Counted from the stretch's first letter, positions 1-10,284 are shown. The stretch is DNA of 64,000 nucleotides from Phaeobacter sp. J2-8 (GCF_022867865.1 NZ_JALIEC010000012.1:20082-84081); one strand, 5' to 3'. Numbers and translations are program-made. The notes: a model not told the origin generated them from the letters alone.

Positions 1-402
1 TACGGTGGGGATGGCCGGTCCACTTTCGGTCTGCCCGATTTAAGTGGGCGTGTCCCCATTGGACAAGGGACCGGGCCGGGGCTTTCACCGATCAGGCTCG
101 GGGAAAAAGTCGGCACTGAAGACATAACGCTGAATGAAACGCACCTTGCGAACCACAAACACGCCGTGAATGCCACTAATTCGGATGGCAACAAGCCGGG
201 TCCGGGCGGCAAACTCCTCGCAGCCGCCCCTCCGAACGGTACAGGCAGCGAAACCATTTACTCGGATCGGGCGGCGACGACCCAGATGAATCCAGAGATG
301 ATCGCTGAGACCGGCGGGAACCTTCCCGTTCAGGTCATGGATCCATACCTCGTGATCAATTATTGTGTGGTTTTGACCGGGATCTATCCCTCCCGGCCTT
401 AG
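1..402 (+). CDS. Tail-collar domain protein, C-terminal part (5' end outside window)
   Basis: The frame is open from the first base and ends at a TAG at 400-402, so the start lies upstream. The first residues, YGGDGRSTFGLPDLSGRVP, are the classic phage tail-collar / microcystin-dependent-protein (MdpB-like) motif. The rest is glycine-rich and ends in PYPSRP-type residues (IYPSRP). The next gene is a tandem paralogue: both carry a KPGPGGKLLAAAPP block and a SETIYS block in the same order. Collar-domain proteins occur in phage tail fibres and as free-standing exported proteins of bacteria. No other phage gene is seen beside this one, so a surface role is more likely, but that is inference. Confidence 0.8.
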   Translation, partial: YGGDGRSTFGLPDLSGRVPIGQGTGPGLSPIRLGEKVGTEDITLNETHLANHKHAVNATNSDGNKPGPGGKLLAAAPPNGTGSETIYSDRAATTQMNPEMIAETGGNLPVQVMDPYLVINYCVVLTGIYPSRP

Positions 403-452
403 GTTTGACGCTTAGGAAATTGCACGAATTCAGAAAGATTGGAAATTTCGAA

Positions 453-1070
453 ATGCGAAATATCAAGCTTGTAAAAACACTTCTTGGTGCACTGGTATTG
501 GGCGCAGCCACTCTCACAAGCCCGCAAAAAGCGGCTGCGCAATCATATGTGATCGGTGAAATCATCACGGTTGGATATAATTTCTGCCCTCGTGGAACAT
601 TTGACCTTGAGGGTCAGCTTCTTGCCGTCAGCCAGAATGATGCGCTGTTTTCGCTCCTGGGCACGATTTATGGCGGTGACGGGCGCACAACCTTTGGGCT
701 GCCGCACACCCGTGGCCGAAGCCTTCTTGGTCAAGGTTCCGGTCCCGGCCTCGGAACGTTCCAAATGGGGAGCTTCGGTGGTCAAACAATCCAAACAATG
801 AGTGTTTTGACATTGCCACAACACTCTCATGAAGTAAGAGCCACCAACAGAGATGGCGACAAACCTGGACCGGGCGGCAAACTCCTGGCTGCGGCACCAC
901 CGGGTGGTGTCGGATCAGAGACGATCTATTCTACTGCAGGCGCAAACCGACAGATGTCCGACACGATGCTTTCGACCACTGGAGGGCAACAATCCTTCCC
1001 GATCCGGGATCCCTCTTTGGGTATGCGGTTCTGTATTATAGCGAACGGCCCTTATCCGTCCCGCAGCTGA
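453..1070 (+). CDS. Secreted tail-collar domain protein
   Basis: A 205-residue protein. I chose the ATG at 453 because it has a purine-rich GGAAA box about 7 bases upstream and starts a clear signal peptide: MRNIKLVK, then a hydrophobic stretch LLGALVLGAATL, then a likely AAA-Q cleavage site near residue 30. The mature part has the collar motif YGGDGRTTFGLP near residue 70 and a SHEV block typical of the family. It is a tandem paralogue of the truncated gene just upstream, 50 bases away and on the same strand. The signal peptide argues for export through Sec rather than assembly into a phage tail. Function is unknown; a surface or extracellular matrix component fits the setting. Confidence 0.8.
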   Translation: MRNIKLVKTLLGALVLGAATLTSPQKAAAQSYVIGEIITVGYNFCPRGTFDLEGQLLAVSQNDALFSLLGTIYGGDGRTTFGLPHTRGRSLLGQGSGPGLGTFQMGSFGGQTIQTMSVLTLPQHSHEVRATNRDGDKPGPGGKLLAAAPPGGVGSETIYSTAGANRQMSDTMLSTTGGQQSFPIRDPSLGMRFCIIANGPYPSRS

Positions 1071-1255
1071 TCAGCTGAACTGGGCTGGTGGGGCGCCCCA
1101 CGAGAGGCGAAGCCGGTTCTGTCATGTGTGTTTCATGGATATTGCGCGCCTGAACACGCATGGCCTCCGCAGTCGCGGTGTCATTTCACTTGCGTCCTGC
1201 CAAGGTTCCCCCGAAAGAAGGACCGAGGGAAACCGCCGCTGAGAGATTACATTCG

Positions 1256-1920
1256 ATGATCGTTTTCGAGAACGTCTCAAAATCCTTTGTCATGGAAGGA
1301 CGCCGCAAGGTCATCATGGAGAACGTCAACATGACGTTTCCGGATGGCCGTTCAGTCGGGCTTCTCGGGCGCAACGGGGCGGGAAAATCCACGCTATTGC
1401 AGATGATTGCCGGCACGATTCCCCCGACATCGGGGAAATCATTACCACCGGCGCGATATCCTGGCCGGTGGGGTTCGCCGGTTCGTTTCACGGCGAACTG
1501 AGCGGGGCACAGAATTGCCGGTTCATTGGTCGGATCTATGGGGTCGACACCGACGATCTGCTGGATTTTGTCGAGGATTTTGCCGGCCTTGGCGTGCATT
1601 TTCATTTGCCTATCCGCAGCTATTCATCAGGGATGAAATCGCGTCTGGCATTTGGTGTGTCGATGGGGGTGGCCTTTGACACCTATCTGGTGGACGAGGT
1701 CACGGCGGTGGGGGATGCAAATTTCAAACAGCGCAGTGATGCGCTGTTCAAGGAGCGGATGAAAACCGCGGGGGCTGTGGTGGTCAGCCATTCGATGCAG
1801 CAGATCCGCAACCTGTGTGACGCGGTGGTCGTGCTCGAAGGCGGCCAGTTGCGGTTCTATGATGACGTTGACCAGGGGATCGAAGACCACAACAAGAACA
1901 TGCAAAGCGGACCACGCTAA
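1256..1920 (+). CDS. kpsT: Polysaccharide-export ABC transporter ATPase, KpsT-type (frameshifted)
   Basis: ATP-binding subunit of a capsule or O-antigen ABC-2 exporter. Walker A GRNGAGKST lies at residues 38-46; the signature region is SSGMKSRLAF and the Walker B region is TYLVDEVTAVGD, all KpsT-like. The frame breaks at the G run 1432-1435: restoring one G gives TSGEIITTGAISWPVGF and rejoins a normal 221-residue protein ending at 1920. ATG at 1256 has GAGAG upstream. The only permease partner in the window, KpsM-like, is 20 kb away at 22385-23197. If the shift is real the exporter would need an ATPase encoded elsewhere; a lost G in a homopolymer read is the simpler reading. Confidence 0.82.
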
Positions 1921-1924
1921 GCGC

Positions 1925-2905
1925 TTAAACGCGCCCTAACATGGCTGCCAGATAGAAACTTGCGCTGGCCAGGCGGGTCTGGCGATAAAGCCCACCCCGC
2001 CAGAATGCGAGACATCGGGCCGGACCGGGGCGGGTGTCGGTGAAAATCCGCAACAGGATACGGTTTTCCGGCGTGAGCAAGTGGGTGATGGTGTTCAGCG
2101 CTGCGATATTGGCGTCGATCCATCCGCCATAGGTCCGTCCCAGCACCTGGGCGCATCGGTGCAGAGTGGCACGCAATCCCTCATGTGCCCCCATGACATT
2201 GGTGTCGTGCTGGCGATAGTGGTTCATACGCGCGGTATCGACATGGATATGCCCGCCGGCACCGCTTATCAGCTGATACAGCCACCAGTCGTGATAGGGG
2301 ATGCCGCCCCGGGGCAGGCCTGCGGCCCGCACCAGCGCCCGCGCCTGTGCGTCCATGACAAGACTGTGGCCGCTGACCACGTTCTGCACCAGCGCGTTGC
2401 GAAACGACGGGGCACGGGGCGGTGGCCGGGACAGGCCAATCACATTCAGCGCCGCATCGGTATGGAAACATTGCGCACTGTAAAGCGTCATCGGCCCGCT
2501 GGCATGCAGGGCCGCCAGCGCAGTCGAGAGTTTGTCGGGATGCCAGACATCGTCCTGATCTGACAGGGCCACAGGCCCGTCGAGGGGCAGGTCGGGATGG
2601 GTGAGCAGGGACATGAAATTGGCCGCAGCGCCAGCGCGCGGACCCTCCAGCAGGCGAATGTCGCGCCCAGTGCCATGTTGCACGCGAAAGGCGTCGATTA
2701 TGGCGCGGGTGTTGTCGGTCGATCCGTCATCGGACACCCAGAGATCCCACGCCACATCGCGCTGTGCCACATAAGACGCAAGCTGATCCGGCAGATATTG
2801 CGCGCCATTATAGGTCGCCAAAAGGATCGTGATACGCGGCCGCACAGGCGGAATCGAAAGCTGCACGGGGGCGTCGGGCGAGAAGGCAGCTTTGGTTTCG
2901 GGCAC
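1925..2905 (-). CDS. Glycosyltransferase family 2
   Basis: A GT-A fold enzyme of about 326 residues. The N-terminal beta strand RITILLATYNGAQYLPDQL is followed by the nucleotide-binding VSDDGSTDNT and a DQDD motif (ALSDQDDVWHPDKL) for metal and sugar-nucleotide binding. A later segment, GIPYHDWWLYQL, resembles the acceptor/catalytic region of rhamnosyl- and galactofuranosyl-type GT2 enzymes. The open frame extends far upstream, but that extension has no family similarity. A GTG at 2905 puts the first strand about 15 residues in, as usual; an ATG at 3052 is the alternative. It converges on the KpsT-like gene with only 4 bases between the stops. Acceptor and donor cannot be read from sequence. 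Confidence 0.82.
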   Translation of the reverse strand: MPETKAAFSPDAPVQLSIPPVRPRITILLATYNGAQYLPDQLASYVAQRDVAWDLWVSDDGSTDNTRAIIDAFRVQHGTGRDIRLLEGPRAGAAANFMSLLTHPDLPLDGPVALSDQDDVWHPDKLSTALAALHASGPMTLYSAQCFHTDAALNVIGLSRPPPRAPSFRNALVQNVVSGHSLVMDAQARALVRAAGLPRGGIPYHDWWLYQLISGAGGHIHVDTARMNHYRQHDTNVMGAHEGLRATLHRCAQVLGRTYGGWIDANIAALNTITHLLTPENRILLRIFTDTRPGPARCLAFWRGGLYRQTRLASASFYLAAMLGRV

Positions 2906-3215
2906 TTTTCGATCTCTACTGCGGGCGAAGAGGGCGTAAACGGCTCTTTCGATCCTGCCCGAATGGATGGAGCAACTTGATGGATCAGAAAGGCCGCCGA
3001 CGCAACCTGTCGTGCAGTCTGGCCCCGGTCGGGCACGTCCAAATCGCAACATCTTGAATCGTATTATCAACGAGAGCCACAGTTTGGCCCTTGCTGCTCC
3101 GCAGCCCGTCCCCGCCGCCCTGACACACCCAACCCCGGTGAGACGGTGTAGGTGGAGAAAGGGTGTGGCAGAGATAAGACATGTCTCGACCGGTGAAAAC
3201 GGGTCGAAGGCGCAT
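2906..3215. other. Intergenic region between divergent genes
   Basis: About 310 bases separate the GT2 gene (minus strand) and the propeller/DUF4214 gene (plus strand). I see no convincing gene. The region should hold both promoters, but I cannot point to a clear -35/-10 pair. If the GT2 gene uses the ATG at 3052 the gap shrinks to 163 bases. Confidence 0.4.
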
Positions 3216-5727
3216 ATGATCGGCCTGGGGGATGTGATCGCCCATGAGATCAACGGAAATTTGCAGATTTATACCGCAAGCGGCATGGGTGGCGGGGTTC
3301 TCGTACGGTCGGGCACGGGCAATCTGGGGTGCGGGATTCCGAAATTATGGACCCGAACAGGGTCTTGCAGCGCCACGGGATCTGTTGATGACCGAGATTG
3401 ACGGTACCTCGATACTGTTGGCGGCAGGACAATATGGCACGCAGATTGATGGCTGGAACATCCGGGCGGATGGCACATTGGGTGCGCGCCATGACCTGAC
3501 ACTAACCGGCGGTGAGCCGGGGGCGATGACGGCACTGGTGGATACCTGGATTGGCGGCCAGCATTATTTCATCTCGGCCAGTCGCCACTCTGCCGGGCTC
3601 GAGGTCTGGCGCCAACAGGGGGATACGCTGATTGCCACCGGGCGTGCGGATATCTCGGATTTCCTGACGCCGGGATCGGTCCAGGCGCTGGGGCTGAGCA
3701 CGCCGGGCGGTGTGCCCTATGTGCTAGCGGTGAGCGCGGCGGATGACGGGCTTGTGGCTTTTCCGGTGCTGGCGGGGGGCGGACTTGGCGGGCCGCAGCG
3801 GGTGAGCATGTATGACGGGTTGTTTGTCGATACCCCGACCCAATTGCAGACCGTCGAACTGGCGGGGCGCGATTTTGCGATTGTGGGATCGGCGGGCAGC
3901 AGTTCGATCTCGGTGGTGCGGATCTATGCCGATGGTGACATGGCGGTGGTCAGCCAGGTCAATGACACGATGGAAACCGGGTTCGACAACCTGGTGGCGC
4001 TGGACGCGCTGGAGGCGGCAGGAACGGTGTTTGTTCTGGCGGCGGGCAGCGACAATGGCGTGAGCCTGATGATGTTGCAGCCCAGCGGGCGTCTGGTGCA
4101 TCTGGCCAGCCTGCATGATGCATTGGGCGAAATGGCGCTGGATGACATTGGCGGTTTGGACATGGTCTGGCGCGATGGGGGGCTGGATATCTTTGTCACC
4201 GGCGAAGTGCTGGCCAGCAATCGCGCCGCGGGCGGCGGCGTCAGTTATCTGCGGGTGGATGATCTGCAGGACGGTCTGCCGAATGTGCAGGTCAATACCG
4301 GGTCAAACACCCAGACCGGTATCACGGGCGAGGAAGACGTCTTTGTGCTGTCCGACACCGATGCCGCGCAGATCGTGCATAATTTCGAGCCGGGTGTCGA
4401 CCGTCTGGATATGTCGCAATTCGGGCGGGTCTATGATGTCAGCGAACTGAACATCAGCTCGATTTCAAACGGCGCGGTGATCCGGTTGGACGGGGCGCAG
4501 GTCACGGTTTTTACCGCCGATGGATCGCGGTTGCAGGTCGCGGATTTTGAAAATGCCGATGTGCAGGACCTGTGGCAGATCGAGGTCAATCCCCTGCCGC
4601 AGGCGGCGTTGTTTTCCCAAGGCACCATGGGCCCGGACCTTGTAGGGGGGCGGGATGGGGCGGATACATTGCTGGGCCAGCCCTATGATCCAGACTTTGA
4701 CCCCTGTGCCGCCCAAGTCTATCGGCTTTATCGCGCCGCGCTGGACCGCGAACCCGATGTACGGGGATTGATCAACTGGTCCAACCGGTTGGAGAGCGGG
4801 GAAAACACCCTGGAACAGGCGGCGGCGGGGTTTACCAATTCGGCCGAATTCACGCAGACCTATGGGGCGACCGACAACCGGGCTTTTGTGACCTTGCTTT
4901 ACAACAACGTTCTGGATCGTGCGCCGGATGCGACGGGATTGGACAACTGGAGCGGACGATTGGCGCGGGGCGAAATGACCCGGCCCGAGGTTTTGGTAGG
5001 CTTTTCCGAAAGCGCGGAGTTTCAGAACTCCACCAAGGCCGAGGCCTTTGGGTTTAGTCATGCCACGTTGCAGGCGGGGTTTGGCGATGAGGTATATCGG
5101 TTGTATCAGGCGACGCTGGGTCGGGAACCGGATCTGGGCGGGTTTTTGAACTGGGCCGGGCGGTTGGCCGACGGCATGCAATTCAGCGCGGTGGTCGAAG
5201 GGTTCACAAATTCGGCCGAATTCACGCAGACCTATGGGGCGACCGACAACCGGGCTTTTGTGACCTTGCTTTACAACAACGTTCTGGATCGTGCGCCGGA
5301 TGCGACGGGATTGAACAACTGGGCCGGGCGATTGGCGCGGGGCGAGATGACCCGATCCGAGGTTGTGACTGGCTTTTCCGAGAGCGCCGAGTTTCGCAAC
5401 GCATCTGCGGCGGATATGGCGCGTTGGGTCGCGAGACAGGGCAATGATGACATTCTGGATGGCGAGGGTGGGGAAAATATCCTGGTGGGGGGGGTGTTGT
5501 CCGACACCTTTGTGTTCCGCGCCTCTGAGAACGGGCAGCATGTGGTCGTCGATCTTGAGCCCTGGGATATTTTGCGGATGGAGGGGTTCGGCTATGATGA
5601 TGCCGCGGATATGGCGGAGCATCTGCGGACTGACGGCGGCGATGTTGTTTTCACGGATTCCGGGGTGGAAATCCGGTTTCTGGATGTCACGATCCACGAG
5701 GTGCGAGAGCTTGAATTCGAGTTCTAG
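3216..5727 (+). CDS. Beta-propeller-like calcium-binding surface protein with DUF4214 modules (two frameshifts near 5' end)
   Basis: Reconstructed length is 837 residues. ATG at 3216 has GAAGG five bases upstream. Two single-base losses, at the G run 3326-3329 and the A run 3342-3344, break the frame; restoring both gives GNLGVRDSENYGPEQGL and a continuous protein. Residues about 1-400 are repeated strands (TGQYGTQIDGW-like blades), then a short RTX-like stretch (GGRDGADTLLG). Two DUF4214 modules follow, each built from paired YRLYRAALDREPD / FVTLLYNNVLDRAPDATGL halves. The C-terminus (DTFVFRASENG..EPWD) resembles ends of type I secreted RTX proteins. No signal peptide is seen, which fits type I secretion, but no T1SS genes lie in the window. 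Likely an adhesin or matrix protein. A 105-bp exact repeat lies inside the DUF4214 part. Confidence 0.78.
4837..4941 (+). repeat. 105-bp exact direct repeat, copy 1
   Basis: Identical base for base to 5209-5313, offset 372 bp. It encodes the TNSAEFTQTYGATDNR.. to DATGL segment of the first DUF4214 module. Flanking bases diverge at once, so this is a recent duplication or gene conversion inside the gene. Confidence 0.9.
5209..5313 (+). repeat. 105-bp exact direct repeat, copy 2
   Basis: Second copy of the repeat at 4837-4941, in the same reading frame, within the second DUF4214 module. Confidence 0.9.
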
Positions 5728-5938
5728 GGGGTGTCCGAATTTGGCCTGATCGGTTTTTTGTGTGTGTCTCCGGCCATTGCGGGCCAATAACCGCCCAACG
5801 GAGGCCTATGTTTGGCGATATTCCTGCGCGATGATGTACAGAATAGGCTGGCTGGGGCAATAGCCGGGACGATACTCGGGGCTGAACACAACGGCCGGAA
5901 CAGGCCAGAATGGGCAAAAGCAGGGCAGGGCAAAGACG

Positions 5939-7917
5939 ATGCAACACACACCAACCAATTTCGAACAGGCCATGCTGGAGACAATCAATCGGGCGCGGAT
6001 ATCCCCGGAGGGGGAATTCGACCGGCTGATTGCCGATGCGCAGGCCGGCACGGGTGTGCAATCCAATATCACCAATGCCATTCGGTTTTTCGGTGTGGAC
6101 CTGGAGGCATTGCGCAGCCAGCTGGCGGATCTGGACCCCGTGGCACCGCTGGCCTGGAACACGGCCCTGGCCACATCGGCCGACACCCATGGCCAGCTGG
6201 TGATCGACACCGACACCCAATCGCACCGCCTGCCCGGCGAGGCGCGGTTGCTGGATCGGGTCGAGGATGCGGGATACGAAAATCTCAGCCGGGTGGGCGA
6301 GAACGTCTATGCCTATACCAGTGATCCCCTGCACGGCCATGCCGGCTTCATGATCGACTGGGGATATGATGACGAGGATTACAACGGCGATACCCGGTAT
6401 GATGACTGGAACAGCCGTGGTGACGGCATTCAGGATCCGGCAGGCCACCGCAATACGATCATGTCGGCCAATTATGTCGATATCGGTATCAGCGCCCTGT
6501 CCGAAACCGATGCAGACACCCGCGTGGGCCCCTGGGTGGTGACCCATAACTTCGGTGCGACCCATGGCAGCAACCCGCCACAGCTGGTGGGGGTGTTTCT
6601 GGACGATGCTGATGGTGACCGTTTCTATGACATCGGCGAGGGACAGGGCGGGATCACCGTTACCGCGACCGGCAGTGCAGGGGCGTTCGTCACCACCACA
6701 TGGGGATCGGGCGGGTATCAGATGGAACTGCCGCCGGCAGCTACACGATACAGTTTTCGGGTCCGGGGCTGGACGGGGTGGCGGAATACAGCGCCATGAT
6801 TGGCGATGAGAACATCAAGGTGGACGGTTTTGTGGCCGATGTGGTCCCCAGTGGCGGGACGGTTTTTGGTGATGGTCTGGCGGCGCTTTATTTCCCGGAT
6901 GTCGCCGCCCAGGTTTACCGGCTTTATCAGACGACATTGGGCCGGGTGCCGGATGCGGCGGGACATTCGGCATGGACCGGGCGGATCGCAGTCGAGGGGC
7001 AGGCGGTTCTTGACGTGGTTCAGGGATTTGTCGGCTCGCCCGAGTTTCAGGCCCAGTTCGGCGGGCTGGACAACGCCGAGTTCGTGACGCTGCTTTATAA
7101 CAACGTGCTGGGCCGTGATCCGGATGCCACCGGGTTGGCCAATTGGACCGGGCGGCTGGAGGATGGCATGACCCGTGCCGAGGTGGTGCGGGGCTTCTCT
7201 GACAGTCCTGAATTTCGCGCGGATACCGAGTTCGGCGGCCTATCGCTTTGCCCAGGACAATGCCCAGCAAAGCTGGAGCGACGATGTCTATCGGCTCTAT
7301 CAGGCGACGCTTGACCGGGAACCGGATCTGGCGGGGTTCAGCAACTGGACCGGGCGGTTGGCCGATGGCATGTCGTATCTGGAGGTGGCGGACGGCTTTG
7401 TGCAGTCGCCGCAATTCATGGCCACCTATCAAAACCTCAGCAACGCCGAATTCGTGAACCTTCTGTACAACAACGTGCTGGACCGGGCCGCGGACGCCAT
7501 GGGCTTGGCGAATTGGACCGGTCGGCTGGACGGTGGCATGACCCGCGCCGAAGTGGTGCAGGGCTTTGCCCAAAGCGCCGAGTTCGTGGCCGAGACAGCA
7601 GCGGATGTGGCGAATTGGATCCGGGCACAGGGGCAGGATGATCTGTTGACCGCTGGTGCGGCGGAAAATCTGCTGGCGGGGGGGATGTTGTCGGATACAT
7701 TCGCCTTTGTCCCCAACACGAGCGACAGTACGGTGCTGGACCTCGAAGCCTGGGACAGCGTGGATTTGCGCGCCTTTGACTATGACACGGATGCCGAGGC
7801 GCGGTCCTATTTCAGCCAGCAGGGGGGAATGTGGTGTTTGATGACACGATGGGCACGGTTGTGACTTTCCTGCGGGTCGATCTGGGCGATATCAGCGACG
7901 AGATGATCCTGGTCTGA
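5939..7917 (+). CDS. CAP/SCP-domain surface protein with DUF4214 modules (three frameshifts)
   Basis: Reconstructed length is 659 residues. Residues about 10-215 form a CAP (SCP/PR1-like) domain: MLETINRARISPEGE, LAWNTALATSADTHGQ, VGENVYAY, AGHRNTIMSANYVDIG. An SdrD-type B-like strand region follows (GVFLDDADGDRFYDIGEGQ), then two DUF4214 modules with VYRLYQTTLGRVPD and YNNVLGRDPDATGL motifs, then a C-terminus like that of the preceding gene. Three indels break it: a lost G near 6733, an extra G near 7234 and a lost base at the G run 7822-7827. Correcting them gives a frame that stays open to the TGA at 7915-7917. No signal peptide is visible; type I export is inferred from similarity of its C-terminus to its neighbour. 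It lies 211 bases after the propeller gene and may share transcription. Confidence 0.75.
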
Positions 7918-7983
7918 CGCTGTTGTGGCGCACACGGTTGCTTCAAAGGTGCGGCAAGGTCGGGTTCTGATGTCCTGGCTGTT

Positions 7984-8667
7984 CTAAAGAACTCTCAGGC
8001 CGAATTGGCCCAGAAGGTCCGCCGCTTGGCGCTTTGAAATCAACGCGCCCTTGAAAAGCCGGGCATTGGTAAGCTCGATGCCGCCCAAATCCGCGCTGCG
8101 CAGATCCGCACCCTCGAACCGGCATTCCGGAAGATGCGCATCCCGCAACGAGCACTCCTCGAAAACAGTGTCCCGAAAATCGCAGGATCTCAGATCAGCC
8201 TCGCTGAAGTCCACGCCCTTCAGCGTCATTTTGCGAAAAGACAATCTTGGCAGAACAGCAAGGACCAACAACACACTTTCCATGGAAAGCCCCAACGTCT
8301 GCGCGTCGGTAAAATCGGAACCTGTCATCTTACAGTTCGCAATTTTGGTATCGGTGAGTGTCGCACCTGTGAAGTTCGTGTTGCTGAAGTCCCCGCCTTC
8401 TATTGTTGCCTCTTGCAAGCTGGAGCCAATAAAGCGGCCTCCTGCGGCGCGACAGCTGGTGAACCCCGTTTCGTCAAGACTTGCCCCGTTAAAAGAGGTG
8501 CGCGCCAGCCTGCAACGCATGAAATGCCACCCTGACAGGTCCAGCCCTGACAGATCCAGCCCGCTTAGGTCGCAATCCTCAAGCATGGCGATGTCCCCTG
8601 AGTTGCCGATCTCTTCGAGGTCGGCACGGCAGGGGGTCTGGGCCGTCAGTGTATGTGTTGTATTCAT
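7984..8667 (-). CDS. Pentapeptide-repeat protein
   Basis: A 227-residue protein built almost wholly of A(D/N)LXX pentapeptide repeats, for example LSGLDLSGLDLSG near the N-terminus, then runs such as GVDFSEADLRSCDF and EGADLRSADLGG. Such repeats fold as a right-handed quadrilateral beta helix. Family members include gyrase-protecting proteins and many proteins of unknown role, so no function is assigned. A short non-repeat break at residues about 125-145 (SMESVLLVLAVLPRLS) divides the helix in two. ATG at 8667 has a strong AAGGAG box. It is convergent with the preceding CAP gene and divergent from the DUF2793 gene. Confidence 0.85.
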   Translation of the reverse strand: MNTTHTLTAQTPCRADLEEIGNSGDIAMLEDCDLSGLDLSGLDLSGWHFMRCRLARTSFNGASLDETGFTSCRAAGGRFIGSSLQEATIEGGDFSNTNFTGATLTDTKIANCKMTGSDFTDAQTLGLSMESVLLVLAVLPRLSFRKMTLKGVDFSEADLRSCDFRDTVFEECSLRDAHLPECRFEGADLRSADLGGIELTNARLFKGALISKRQAADLLGQFGLRVL

Positions 8668-8800
8668 CCCCGCTCCTTCGCAAAAGAGGGCCGCATTGAC
8701 AAGATTTGTGTAGGTGGGGGCACCGTACGCTCTGCTCCGGTCGCATTAACATGTCATCCCCTAAGGTGCCGGGGAATTTCCCTATCCGGAGCCCCCGCAC

Positions 8801-9952
8801 ATGCCCGATTTTTCAACGAACCTGGCCTTGCCCTATCTGGCATCGTCCCAGGCCCAGAAACACGTCACCCATAACGAAGCACTACAAATTCTGGATGCGA
8901 TGGTGCAACTCAGCGTGGTCAGCCGCACCGAGGCCGCGCCGCCGGAAAGCCCCGATACGGGGGTGCGTTATATCGTGCCGGCCGCTGCCACCGCCGCCTG
9001 GAGCGGTCAAGACAATCGCGTGGCGGTGTGGAATGGGGTGGCGTGGATATTTCTGGTGCCGAAAACCGGCTGGCGCGCCTGGGTCGAGGCCGAAAGCGCC
9101 GAAGTCTATTGGCAGGGTGTGGCATGGGAGTTGACACCGGGGGTCCACAACGTGACCGAGCTGGGGGTGAATACCTCGGCTGACCCGGTGAACCGGCTGG
9201 CGGTGGCGGCGGATGCCACGTTGCTGACCCATGCAGGCGCCGACCATCAGGTGAAGGTCAACAAGGCGGCGACCGGTGACACCGCCAGCCTGTTGTTCCA
9301 GACCGGATATTCCGGGCGGGCCGAAATGGGATTGGCGGGCAATGATGCCTGGTCGATCAAGGTCAGTGCGGATGGATCCAGCTGGATCGATGCTCTGGCG
9401 CTGGACCCGGCGACCGGGCTGGCAAGCGGCGCGGCGGTGCAATCCGACGTGAGCGACGCCACGCCCGGGCGGCTGATGGGTGTGGGCGCATTTGGACTGG
9501 GCGAGAACGCCATTGGCCTGCCGGATCAGGCCGCCCTTGATAATCTGGTTGCGGGCGGGGTCTATGCGCTGGGTTTTGCAGTGGCGGGTGTGCTGGATTC
9601 AGGCTCGCTTGTGTTACATCTGAACAACTCGCCCAACAACGCAAGCCAGATCGGATTCCGGTCAGCGTCCAACATCCTCAAATGGCGCCGCAAATCCGGC
9701 GGCGTGTGGCAACCCTGGACCGAGATCTACAATCAGAGCCGTATTCTGGGCGTTACGTCGCAAAGCGGCGGTGTTCCCACCGGTTCGCTCATCGAACGTG
9801 GCTCCAATGCCAATGGCAGTTATGTGCGTTATGCCGATGGCACCCAAATCTGCACCAACGCAAACGCAGCAATCACCACGGCCCCGGCCGCATTTGCGGG
9901 CACGATTACAAAGATCGACGGCGACAAGCTGTGGATCGGGCGCTGGTTCTAA
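8801..9952 (+). CDS. DUF2793 domain protein, tail-fibre-like
   Basis: 383 residues. The N-terminus (SQAQKHVTHNEALQILDAMV, then RVAVWNGVAWIFLVP) is the DUF2793 domain found in Rhodobacterales tail-like and gene-transfer-agent-associated proteins. The C-terminal third (GVYALGFAVAG.., ASQIGFRSASNILKWRRK, WQPWTEIYN) resembles a pyocin-knob type tail-fibre domain and ends in GTITKIDGDKLWIGRWF. It opens a tight three-gene cluster: the next gene starts 10 bases later. There are no capsid or terminase genes nearby, so this is a stand-alone cassette. Surface display or a receptor-binding role is inference. Confidence 0.82.
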   Translation: MPDFSTNLALPYLASSQAQKHVTHNEALQILDAMVQLSVVSRTEAAPPESPDTGVRYIVPAAATAAWSGQDNRVAVWNGVAWIFLVPKTGWRAWVEAESAEVYWQGVAWELTPGVHNVTELGVNTSADPVNRLAVAADATLLTHAGADHQVKVNKAATGDTASLLFQTGYSGRAEMGLAGNDAWSIKVSADGSSWIDALALDPATGLASGAAVQSDVSDATPGRLMGVGAFGLGENAIGLPDQAALDNLVAGGVYALGFAVAGVLDSGSLVLHLNNSPNNASQIGFRSASNILKWRRKSGGVWQPWTEIYNQSRILGVTSQSGGVPTGSLIERGSNANGSYVRYADGTQICTNANAAITTAPAAFAGTITKIDGDKLWIGRWF

Positions 9953-9962
9953 GGAGACAAAC

Positions 9963-10284
9963 ATGCAGATTACGTTTTCCCCGATGCGCAGCGACGCGCG
10001 GCTTGTTCTCAGCCGGGTCGGCGATGTGTTGACTCTCAATGGCGAGGCGTTTGATTTCTCGCAGCTCCCCGAGGGTGCGACCCTGCCCCGCGCGGCTGTG
10101 GCCAGTGATTGGCTGGGGTCGGATGTGACACGACGGGCGGGCAAGCTGTGTCTGACTTCTGATTTTGCCCCATGGGCCGGATGCCCCGCCTGATGTGCTT
10201 TTCCCCGATCCGATCGAACTGCAGAGCGATGGGCCGGTGGATTTGCCTGAAGCGCCTGACAAGCTTGTGAAGGATGCACAATGA
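9963..10284 (+). CDS. Small conserved protein of the DUF2793 cluster (frameshifted)
   Basis: Reconstructed length is 106 residues. ATG at 9963 has a strong AAGGAG box six bases upstream. The N-terminal part reads MQITFSPMRSDARLVLSR, then GEAFDFSQLPEGATLP. Near 10157 an extra T shifts the frame; removing it changes the tail to LILPHGPDAPPDVLFPDPI and extends the protein to a TGA at 10282-10284. That stop overlaps the next start as ATGA, which supports the correction. I recognise the pattern as a small protein that accompanies DUF2793 proteins in Rhodobacterales but know no function. Confidence 0.72.

Noticed and set aside
2906..3253. 116-residue N-terminal extension of the GT2 enzyme
   Set aside because: No similarity to GT2 proteins and it would overlap the propeller gene start; the GT-A fold begins just after the GTG at 2905.
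4465..5787. 440-codon minus-strand frame opposite the DUF4214 region
   Set aside because: Its internal repeats are only the mirror of the DUF4214 repeats on the plus strand.
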